A stretch of 5,000 nt of DNA from positions 1 to 5,000 of the forward strand of contig JAJYAX010000160.1 in assembly GCA_021779275.1 (NCBI GenBank). The letters run 5' to 3'. The position numbers and the translations under genes are program-made. Below the pieces are notes generated by a model that worked only from the letters and a program-made list of their open reading frames with translations, had not been told where the DNA came from and did not search any database. Of this stretch, positions 1-5,000 are shown one piece after another (position 1 is the first letter of the stretch; every line of letters begins with the position of its first letter). This DNA comes from Deltaproteobacteria bacterium (lineage in GTDB: Bacteria; Desulfobacterota; Desulfobulbia; Desulfobulbales; Desulfocapsaceae).

Positions 1-577
1 TCCGGGCAATCGTCAGTCTGACCTTTGGATAGAGATGTCTCCTGCCCTCCAGCAGGTCATTTTCCAGCACGGCCAATCGTCGTAACAGGGGTGTCCGTTC
101 CATGGAGGGCGCCCCTTCTTGTCTCTCTGATCGTCCTGCCACCAGTTCCTGGCAACGGAAGCAGCCGGGGAAATTAAGCCGTCTGCCATCCGGCCTGGTC
201 ATCGCCGCAGGGACGCCATGGGTCCGGCAGACCATCAGCCGGTACGAATAGAGGACGCACAGCCCGTGCTGATTTAACGGGCACATCACCTGGGGACGTT
301 CATCCCGGGCCAGAGCCTCGGCAGAGGCCTGCTCATAGGCCTCCGCCCGCAGCAATATCCGCCGCTGATCATCCGGGGAAAGCTGCCGGAATCCAAGCCA
401 GAGATAGCTCCACTCGGCATAGGTGTGGTGCTCAAAATAGGAATCACAGCAATTATCCGGACAGCCGGTGCAGGAAAATCCCAATTCTGTCGCCACCAGG
501 TTGTAGGCTGCCTCCATTTCCTGGTAGATCCGGCCAAGTTGATGCAGGAGCGGCCCGGCAATGACGATCTCTTTCAT
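1..577 (-). CDS. YkgJ-like cysteine-cluster protein (putative Zn/Fe-binding), C-terminus cut by window edge
   Basis: An open frame starts at ATG 577-575 and has no stop before base 1, giving 192 visible residues. I translated it by hand through all 577 bases. The start overlaps the stop of the AMMECR1 gene as ATGA, with a GAGG about 7 nt upstream, so translation is probably coupled. Nine cysteines are visible: C36-x2-C39-x3-C43-C44, then C99, C107, C117, and C139-x2-C142. The segments FSCTGCPDNCC, MCPLNQHGLCVLY and RLMVCRTHG follow the order seen in the YkgJ / CxxCxxCC family (putative zinc- or iron-chelating proteins): a Cys cluster, then CPxL..G.C..Y, then R..VCR. The first cluster has one more residue before the CC pair than the family name implies. 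No signal peptide or membrane segment is visible, so it is probably cytosolic. The last 45 or so visible residues are basic and Leu/Arg-rich without Cys. The metal and function are unknown; family membership is inferred from the Cys pattern, not from a search. Confidence 0.85.
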   Translation of the reverse strand, partial: MKEIVIAGPLLHQLGRIYQEMEAAYNLVATELGFSCTGCPDNCCDSYFEHHTYAEWSYLWLGFRQLSPDDQRRILLRAEAYEQASAEALARDERPQVMCPLNQHGLCVLYSYRLMVCRTHGVPAAMTRPDGRRLNFPGCFRCQELVAGRSERQEGAPSMERTPLLRRLAVLENDLLEGRRHLYPKVRLTIAR

Positions 578-1158
578 GCCTTTTCCTCGGCAAAACACTG
601 AACCCGGTAGACCAGGATTTCAGGGTGGGAGTCACGCCAGGCCTGCTCGGAGAGTCCGGCTTTCAGACAGAGATGACCGAGAAACTGCTCCGGTCGCGGA
701 AGCTGCTCCCAGACCTGCGGCAGGAAGGTGGCCATGGCCGAGCCGTGGGAGAGGATTATTCCGTCGACGCCCGGGCGGATTTTTTGCAGCAGATCAGCAG
801 CATCGCTATAGACAAGGGGTGAGGCCGGCGTAAGAATTGAGATGTCGATATGCACCTGATCCAGCTCCTCTTTGCTCAAGGGTGGAAACCGGTGATCGTG
901 GAAGGCGGCATTCAGCGCATTTCTGCGGATGCCGTCAATGATCGATCCGGCGGGTTCCAGGTTGCCGATGCAGCCCCGCAGCCGGCCTGCAATCTTCAGA
1001 GTCACAAAGGCGCCGCTCTTTCTCTGCAGAGCGGCATCCTCCGCGGCAGGAATTTTTTCCTTCCCGCCCAGTTTTCCGGCTATCGCCAACCGCGCCAGCC
1101 GGAGCAGAAACGCGCCCTGTTCAGCCGTCAACATATCATCCATGACCACCTCTACCAT
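574..1158 (-). CDS. amrA: AMMECR1-domain protein (AmmeMemoRadiSam system protein A)
   Basis: This 194-residue protein is essentially one AMMECR1 domain. Diagnostic segments are GRLRGCIGNLEP (about 58-69, including the family hallmark LRGCIG), AAFHDHRFPPL (84-94), VHIDISILTP (102-111), TFLPQVWEQLP (144-154) and FLGHLCLKAGL (159-169). The length matches bacterial and archaeal family members. The family is conserved from archaea to humans; in prokaryotes it is often encoded with a Memo-like protein and a radical SAM protein, but its reaction is not settled. Neither partner is in this window. No signal peptide or membrane segment is present. The start at 1158 overlaps the stop of the upstream synthase by 7 bp. 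An alternative ATG at 1143 (residue 6) has AGAGGT placed about 4 nt before it and may be the true start. The stop overlaps the start of the Cys-cluster gene (ATGA). The domain call is firm; the biological role is open. The symbol follows the system-protein-A naming and is tentative. Confidence 0.93.
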   Translation of the reverse strand: MVEVVMDDMLTAEQGAFLLRLARLAIAGKLGGKEKIPAAEDAALQRKSGAFVTLKIAGRLRGCIGNLEPAGSIIDGIRRNALNAAFHDHRFPPLSKEELDQVHIDISILTPASPLVYSDAADLLQKIRPGVDGIILSHGSAMATFLPQVWEQLPRPEQFLGHLCLKAGLSEQAWRDSHPEILVYRVQCFAEEKA

Positions 1159-2186
1159 TCAACTCCCAGCATCAGGCAGTTGATGCCGCTGCCGATCCCC
1201 AGAAGCGCACCCTTCTGTCCCGGTTGAAAGGCGCCGTTTTCCATGGCCATGGCCATGGTGATGGGCGCTGAGACAGAGCCCACATTCCCCAAGAATTCCA
1301 AGGTCTCAAAATTTTTTTCCTGCCTGAGCTGCAGGGTGTCAAAAAGCAGCCGGGCATGGGCGGACCCGACCTGATGACAAAAAAAACGGTCAATATCCCC
1401 GGCCGACCATCCCGGCGTGGCGGAAAATTTCCGCCAGGTCATGGCTGCGGTCTCCACCCCCCGGTACAACAACTCTTCCGAGTTTGTGGCCATGAGCGTC
1501 CCCGCCCCCTGCCGTCCCCCGTGACAGAGGCCGGAGTGGACCGTATTGGCGCACCAGGCCCCATGCACGAGGCGGGGCCGGGTCTCACCGCCCTCCGTCC
1601 GGCACATGAAAAGGGCCATGGAGCCAGAACCGATGGTCAGGGAGGCGAAGGCCGGCTTTATGCTTTTCCGGCTCAGATCCTTGTCGTTCAGCAGGGAGAC
1701 CATGGTTGATTCGATCAGCTCCTCGGCCGTCTCTCCAGAGACAATCAGGCCATTTCGCACCTGCCCCAGCTCGATCATGTTGGCGAGCATCACCATCCCG
1801 TCCAGAAATCCCAGGCAGGCGTTGGATATATCGAAGATCAGACAGTCGGAAGACAGCCCCAGATTGTTATGGACAAAGGAGGCGGTGGCCGGCTCCATCA
1901 TATCCCTGGAGACCGAGGTGAAGATCAGGCAGTCAACCTGTCCGGCGGAGATATCCCCCTTTTCCAGGACCGCCTTCCCGGCCAGGGTGGCGGCCCGGCT
2001 CGGTCTGGTCCCCGGCTCCCAGAAACGCCGCTCGGCGATCCCGCTCATCAGCCGCAGTCTGCCCGGCGGCAGTTTCAATCGTTCGTAGACAGGGGCGAGA
2101 CGCCGCTCAATATCCTCCGAGGTCAAAACCCGGGGGGGCAGCGCATAGCCAAAGGTATGGAGACAAACATGCGAATACCGTATCAT
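1152..2186 (-). CDS. oleA: OleA-like 3-oxoacyl-ACP synthase III family enzyme (acyl-CoA head-to-head condensing)
   Basis: This 344-residue protein has a complete thiolase fold. The catalytic set is visible: Cys124 in ISNACLGF, His271 in FFCHQVG, Asn301 in LGNVGSVSAP, and the C-terminal LLGIGSGINC (328-337). Compared from memory with Xanthomonas OleA, it shares SVSRDxxEPxTAS (91-103), the spacing to the active Cys, the GETA segment and the end ...VEW/VVW. Glu98 in this motif corresponds to the glutamate (Glu117 in tagged XcOleA numbering) that deprotonates the bound acyl chain from the partner subunit and marks OleA off from FabH. OleA condenses two fatty acyl-CoAs to a 2-alkyl-3-ketoacyl product on the route to long-chain olefins or ketones. 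No oleB, oleC or oleD is in the window, so the end product is unknown. A generic annotation would be FabH-like 3-oxoacyl-ACP synthase III. The start ATG overlaps the kinase stop (ATGA) with only a weak GAAAG upstream, which suggests translational coupling. Confidence 0.85.
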   Translation of the reverse strand: MIRYSHVCLHTFGYALPPRVLTSEDIERRLAPVYERLKLPPGRLRLMSGIAERRFWEPGTRPSRAATLAGKAVLEKGDISAGQVDCLIFTSVSRDMMEPATASFVHNNLGLSSDCLIFDISNACLGFLDGMVMLANMIELGQVRNGLIVSGETAEELIESTMVSLLNDKDLSRKSIKPAFASLTIGSGSMALFMCRTEGGETRPRLVHGAWCANTVHSGLCHGGRQGAGTLMATNSEELLYRGVETAAMTWRKFSATPGWSAGDIDRFFCHQVGSAHARLLFDTLQLRQEKNFETLEFLGNVGSVSAPITMAMAMENGAFQPGQKGALLGIGSGINCLMLGVEW

Positions 2187-3892
2187 AATTCTTTCAACAG
2201 CTGCAGCTTCTCCTTAAACTCTTCTTTCGACACGGGAAAATCGATAAAATCATCGATACTGGCAGAGGGCTCCCTGCCGTCACCAACCGGGGCGCCAATG
2301 CCTATAATGGTTGCGTGGCGGCCGGAATACTCTTCCAGCCTGCGGATGGCCCGGGCGGTTTCAATCCCATCCGTCTGGGGAGGTATCGTATCTATAATAA
2401 TCATATCAAAGTGGGACAAAGAGGCCTCATACACCGCCGACCTGCCGGTTTCAACTATGGTCACCCGCCATCCCGATTCTATCAGGACCTGAACCACAGC
2501 CTGCTGACTCGTCCGGTCACCGTCCACGACCAGGGCCGTGCTCGTCAGGTACTTCGTCAACATATCAACGAGTTGATCCTTGCTGATCGGCTTGGTCAGA
2601 TAGTCGTCCATGCCGGCCTGCAGGCACCTCTCCCTGTCGCCCTGCATGGCATGGGCGGTCAAGGCAATAATGGATTGATACCCGCCCCGCTGCCGTTCAC
2701 GGGCGCGAATCTCCTGGGTTGCCGCCAGACCGTCCATCTCCGGCATCTGCACATCCATCAGCACAACCTGATATTTTCCCGTCTCGATTTCCTCGATGGC
2801 CCTCTTGCCATTCTCCACCATGGTCACCTGAACACCGACCTGCTGCAAGAGTTTCTCCGTCAAAGCGCCGCTGATCGGCTCGTCTTCCGCCAACAGGACG
2901 TTGGCGCCCTGAAGAACAAAGCTGCTCTCAAAGGCCTCATCAACCGTTCGGCCGGGAAGGCGCCTTTCATTTTCCGCGGAAACGGTAACCGGCCAGGTGA
3001 ACCAGAAGGTCGCCCCCTCGCCTGGTTCACTTTCCAGACCGATCTCTCCACCGGCCAGGGCCACCAGCTTGGCGGACACGGCAAGACCGAGACCGGCCCC
3101 GCTGTGTTTATGCTCATATCCCCCCCCTGGCGAGCCCAGCGAATGGAAAATCCCGCTCTGTTTTTCATAGGGGATACCGATGCCGGTGTCGGTTATCGAA
3201 AACTTCAGAATCAGATTCGTATCATATCCTATCGTGGTCACGTCAACGGTGACCAGACCGGTATCGGTGAATTTGATCGCATTATTGACCAGGTTGACCA
3301 ATACCTGTCTCAGCCTCTCCGGATCACTCCGGACCATCTGCGGGATACCCGGTTCAATGTAATGGAGAAGGTCGATTTTTTTATGTTCGGCAGCCAGCTT
3401 CAGGATATAGAGGTCACATTCAAGGAGGTCAAAGAGATCAAAGTCCTCAGGAATCAGCCGGAGTTTGCCCGCCTCAATCTGAGAATAATCAAGAATATCG
3501 TTGAGCAAGCCCAGAAGGCGGTCGGCGGATGCGCTGACCATCTCCAGATATTGCCGCTGCTCCTGGGTGAGCTCCGTTTCCAGGACCAGACCGGTCATCC
3601 CCAGAATTCCATCCATGGGGGTAAAAATCTCGTGACTTATATTCGCCAGGAACTCACTCTTCCTGCGGCTTTCCCTGCCGGCCTGCTCCAGGGCCACCCT
3701 GAGATCGCGGGTACGACGTTCCGCCTCTTCCTCTATCCGGATATCACAATCGGCCCCGGCACCTGAATCGAGAGATCCCTCATGCCGCTTGTGGAGATCC
3801 GCCGTTATCTTTTTCTGCAGTTCCAGCTCCTGTTCAAGTGCATGCACCCGCTGCTTAAGCCTTGTAATCTCAGACACTCGCATGGCCTCCAT
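2183..3892 (-). CDS. Soluble hybrid histidine kinase with two receiver domains (second degenerate)
   Basis: This 569-residue protein has no membrane segment or signal peptide. Domain order: an N-terminal coiled coil with leucine spacing (about 6-38) and a second charged helix (53-78); HisKA with the H-box at His87 (ISHEIFTPMDG); an HATPase domain with N-box LVNLVNNAIKF (198-208), G1 DTGIGIP (235-241) and G2 GAGLGLA (265-271); REC1 with E336/D337, phosphoacceptor Asp380 in LMDVQMPEMDG, Thr412 and Lys434 (YLTKPIS); and REC2 with Asp501 in IIDTIPPQTDG. REC2 has Gly458 in the acidic pair, Gly533 in place of the Thr, and Phe552 in place of the Lys, so it is probably a pseudo-receiver. There is no HPt domain; a separate HPt or regulator is expected elsewhere. 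The ligand and output are unknown. Start: ATG 3892 is the longest form and is used here for numbering, but it has no Shine-Dalgarno; GTG 3877 (residue 6) has GGAGG 8 nt upstream and may be the real start. The stop overlaps the oleA-like start. Confidence 0.93.
   Translation of the reverse strand: MEAMRVSEITRLKQRVHALEQELELQKKITADLHKRHEGSLDSGAGADCDIRIEEEAERRTRDLRVALEQAGRESRRKSEFLANISHEIFTPMDGILGMTGLVLETELTQEQRQYLEMVSASADRLLGLLNDILDYSQIEAGKLRLIPEDFDLFDLLECDLYILKLAAEHKKIDLLHYIEPGIPQMVRSDPERLRQVLVNLVNNAIKFTDTGLVTVDVTTIGYDTNLILKFSITDTGIGIPYEKQSGIFHSLGSPGGGYEHKHSGAGLGLAVSAKLVALAGGEIGLESEPGEGATFWFTWPVTVSAENERRLPGRTVDEAFESSFVLQGANVLLAEDEPISGALTEKLLQQVGVQVTMVENGKRAIEEIETGKYQVVLMDVQMPEMDGLAATQEIRARERQRGGYQSIIALTAHAMQGDRERCLQAGMDDYLTKPISKDQLVDMLTKYLTSTALVVDGDRTSQQAVVQVLIESGWRVTIVETGRSAVYEASLSHFDMIIIDTIPPQTDGIETARAIRRLEEYSGRHATIIGIGAPVGDGREPSASIDDFIDFPVSKEEFKEKLQLLKEL
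3886..3890 (-). promoter_or_regulatory. Shine-Dalgarno GGAGG that favours a GTG start for the kinase
   Basis: On the minus strand GGAGG is followed by 8 nt and then GTG (3877-3875). This motif lies just inside the longest kinase frame, overlapping the ATG at 3892. It is only 2 nt from the second ATG (3883), which is too close to serve it. The first ATG has no purine-rich site upstream. The spacing therefore points to GTG 3877 as initiator, giving a 564-residue protein. Confidence 0.55.
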
Positions 3893-3914
3893 CGATAAAA
3901 TAATTCGGGATAGA

Positions 3915-3941
3915 TTATGAGTCGAAGGTCACGCTCGCCAT
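3915..3941 (-). CDS. Possible 8-codon leader ORF upstream of the kinase
   Basis: ATG at 3941 opens an 8-codon frame (MASVTFDS) ending in TAA at 3917-3915. GGAGGG lies 5 nt before the ATG, a better ribosome site than that of the kinase ATG at 3892. The stop is 22 bp before that ATG and 37 bp before the GTG alternative, a distance that would allow coupling or leader-peptide control. The peptide has no run of a regulatory amino acid and a frame this short easily occurs by chance. It is reported as a candidate only. Confidence 0.2.
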   Translation of the reverse strand: MASVTFDS

Positions 3942-3960
3942 AAACGCCCTCCAGGCCCCC

Positions 3961-4006
3961 CGGGAGAGAGACATCGGAGAAAACCGAAGTCTGGTTCCTT
4001 CTCCCG
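3961..4006 (-). repeat. Overlapping alternative hairpins in the kinase leader
   Basis: On the minus strand GGAGAA-GG-AACC (4004-3995 side) can pair with GGTT-TTCTCC (3985-3976 side), giving a 10-bp stem with a 2-nt bulge and a 7-nt loop. The same left arm, as CGGGAGA (4006-4000), can instead pair with TCTCCCG (3967-3961), a 7-bp outer stem. The two pairings compete for bases 4000-4004. There is no following U run. I do not recognise a known riboswitch class. Confidence 0.4.
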
Positions 4007-4023
4007 GTCGTTCCTCTCCTCCC

Positions 4024-4048
4024 GATATGGTAATCTTTCTACCATATC
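4024..4048 (-). repeat. Perfect 9-bp inverted repeat just after the rlmKL stop
   Basis: GATATGGTA and TACCATATC flank a 7-nt loop. The repeat begins 12 bp beyond the rlmKL stop codon in the direction of transcription. As RNA it would form a stable but AU-rich hairpin. It is not followed by a U tract on the minus strand (the next bases are GGGAGGAG), so it is not a classical intrinsic terminator. It could be an mRNA 3'-end or processing hairpin, or a DNA operator. Confidence 0.55.
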
Positions 4049-4060
4049 TTTCACAAAGCC

Positions 4061-5000
4061 TCAAGCACCCCTTGCATGATCCTGAAGAGGTTTTTTCCTG
4101 ATTTCCCAGCACTTGTGGATCTTTTTATTTCGCTCGAAATCAAACGGAATGGTCTGGCTGCTTATCTCACGTATATCAAAATCATCCTGGAGACTGCCAG
4201 CAAGGATGAATTTTCGAAAGTTGGTGGAGAACAGCAACAGGCCCGCATCCTCTAAATGCTCCATGGCCAGGGCTATCAAACGTCCATGATCACGTTGGAT
4301 ATCGAAAACCCGCGCCTCCTTTTTGGTATTGGAAAAGGTTGGAGGGTCAAGAAGGATAAGGTCATAGACCTTGTCGGTCTCCTGGAGCCACGCCAGGCAA
4401 TCAGCCTGCACGGTCTCATGCATCGGGCCGGAAAAACCGTTCAGAGACAGATTGGCGCGAGTCCACTGGAGATACGTATTCGACAGGTCGACGGTGGTTG
4501 TGGACGCAGCCCCGCCCTGGGCCGCACACACGGTTGCGGTGCCGGTATACCCGAAGAGATTGAGAAATCTCAGACCCGCCGCCGCCTCGGCAATCCTGGC
4601 CCGGACCGGGCGATAATCAAGAAAAAGACCGGTATCAAGATAATCGGTCAGGTTTACCAGGAATGAACAGCCGCCTTCACGGACCTCATGCATCCGGTTC
4701 CGGTTGTCCTTCTTTTCATATTGCTGTTTACCCTTCTGCCGGCGTCTGGTCTTAATGAAAATCCGCTCTCTTTTGATCCCAAGAGTTGCCCTGATTATGG
4801 CCAGGATCAGGCTCAGGCGGCCTGCGGCCAGGTCCGCATCGACAGTCGCGGGCGCTGCAAACTCCTGGACATGAACCCACTTCCCATAGATATCGACGCT
4901 GACATTATAGTCGGGCATATCCTTGTCATATACCCGGAAACAACTGACCCCTTCCTTCTCCGCCCATTTCAGCAGTTTCCGCATATTCTTCTGCAGCCGA
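4061..5000 (-). CDS. rlmL: 23S rRNA methyltransferase, RlmK domain of an RlmKL-type protein (5' part beyond window)
   Basis: The frame is open through the right edge: an ATG at 4984 exists, but the codons before it read RLQKN, matching the linker RLRKN in E. coli RlmKL, so the true start lies outside. About 312 residues are visible, close to the full RlmK domain. Numbering from Met 4984: CFRVYDKDMPDYN (15-27); KTRRRQKGKQQY (78-89, cf. KTRERQKGKNQY); VNLTDYLDTGLFLD (110-123); SAM-binding motif I LNLFGYTGTATV (141-152); STTTVDLSNTYLQW (161-174) with the acidic residue for SAM ribose; and catalytic-loop DPPTFSN (213-219). In E. coli this half makes m7G2069 of 23S rRNA in the peptidyl-transferase region; the unseen N-terminal half (THUMP plus RlmL methyltransferase) makes m2G2445. 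Whether that half is fused here cannot be seen. The protein is cytosolic and acts on the large ribosomal subunit or its precursor. The C-terminus ends in a short basic tail. It is a housekeeping gene, separated from the kinase by the structured spacer. Confidence 0.93.
   Translation of the reverse strand, partial: RLQKNMRKLLKWAEKEGVSCFRVYDKDMPDYNVSVDIYGKWVHVQEFAAPATVDADLAAGRLSLILAIIRATLGIKRERIFIKTRRRQKGKQQYEKKDNRNRMHEVREGGCSFLVNLTDYLDTGLFLDYRPVRARIAEAAAGLRFLNLFGYTGTATVCAAQGGAASTTTVDLSNTYLQWTRANLSLNGFSGPMHETVQADCLAWLQETDKVYDLILLDPPTFSNTKKEARVFDIQRDHGRLIALAMEHLEDAGLLLFSTNFRKFILAGSLQDDFDIREISSQTIPFDFERNKKIHKCWEIRKKPLQDHARGA

Larger units (their letters stand above)
3893..4060 (-). other. 168-bp structured spacer between rlmKL and the kinase gene
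   Basis: No conserved coding sequence is visible here. Read on the minus strand the spacer contains, in order: a 9-bp perfect inverted repeat, a GGAGGAG tract with no start codon at a suitable distance, a bulged hairpin that competes with an outer stem, and an 8-codon ORF with a good ribosome site. I found no convincing sigma70 -35/-10 pair: a CATAAT near 3912-3917 lacks a matching -35 box. It could be the 5' leader of the kinase operon or simply the untranslated joint of a longer transcript. Confidence 0.5.

Noticed and set aside
286..635. Minus-strand frames at 286-561 and 453-635
   Set aside because: They overlap the Cys-cluster frame in other phases, and their translations show no known motif. 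The frame starting at 577 has the ATGA junction, a ribosome site and the Cys pattern.
1241..1258. Tandem CCATGG-like repeat
   Set aside because: It simply encodes the Met-Ala repeat MAMAM in the OleA-like protein; no repeat function is implied.
1356..2492. Several plus-strand frames of 117 to 207 codons
   Set aside because: They are antisense to the OleA-like gene (and the kinase end) and rich in Pro, Arg and Gly, as expected of shadows in GC-rich DNA.
2315..3766. A 483-codon open frame on the plus strand
   Set aside because: It lies fully antisense to the kinase, whose domains are clear. The antisense translation shows no domain or motif I recognise and is a shadow of the kinase codon use.
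4011..4048. Intrinsic terminator for rlmKL
   Set aside because: The inverted repeat is present but is followed by a G-rich purine stretch, not a U tract, so I list it only as a repeat.
3915..4112. A 65-codon minus-strand frame starting at GTG 4112
   Set aside because: It begins inside the rlmKL coding end in another phase and has no recognisable motif. Only its last 8 codons have a good ribosome site, listed as a weak candidate.

Overview
All five recognisable genes in this window lie on the minus strand, with short or overlapping junctions. Read in the direction of transcription (high to low coordinates) they are: the C-terminal part of an rlmKL-type 23S rRNA methyltransferase gene that enters from beyond the right edge; a 168-bp spacer; a soluble hybrid histidine kinase with two receiver domains; an OleA-like member of the 3-ketoacyl-ACP synthase III (thiolase) family; an AMMECR1-domain protein; and a cysteine-cluster protein of the YkgJ kind that runs off the left edge. 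The gene mix, the moderately high GC and the architecture suggest a Gram-negative environmental bacterium. Desulfobacterota (sulfate or sulfur reducers of the old Deltaproteobacteria) is my best guess, but this is inference: there is no rRNA or other phylogenetic marker here.

Region by region: 1-577 holds the cysteine-cluster protein, open at the left edge. 574-1158 holds the AMMECR1 protein. 1152-2186 holds the OleA-like synthase. 2183-3892 holds the kinase. 3893-4060 is non-coding apart from a possible 8-codon ORF and contains two inverted-repeat structures. 4061-5000 holds the methyltransferase, open at the right edge. The last four genes are joined by start/stop overlaps (ATGA at 2183-2186, a 7-bp overlap at 1152-1158, ATGA at 574-577), so they are almost certainly one transcript with coupled translation. 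rlmKL may be co-transcribed or may end in the structured spacer.

How the genes work together is not clear from known biology. The kinase has no membrane or recognisable sensor domain. It carries one intact receiver and one degenerate receiver, so it probably works inside a cytosolic phosphorelay. It is coupled to a lipid Claisen-condensation enzyme that retains the OleA-type glutamate, and then to two small proteins of poorly known function: AMMECR1, often found with Memo and radical-SAM partners, and a putative metal-binding Cys-cluster protein. This co-translated set of kinase, OleA-like enzyme, AMMECR1 and Cys-cluster protein is the most interesting point of the window. I see no mobile element, CRISPR array, tRNA or rRNA.
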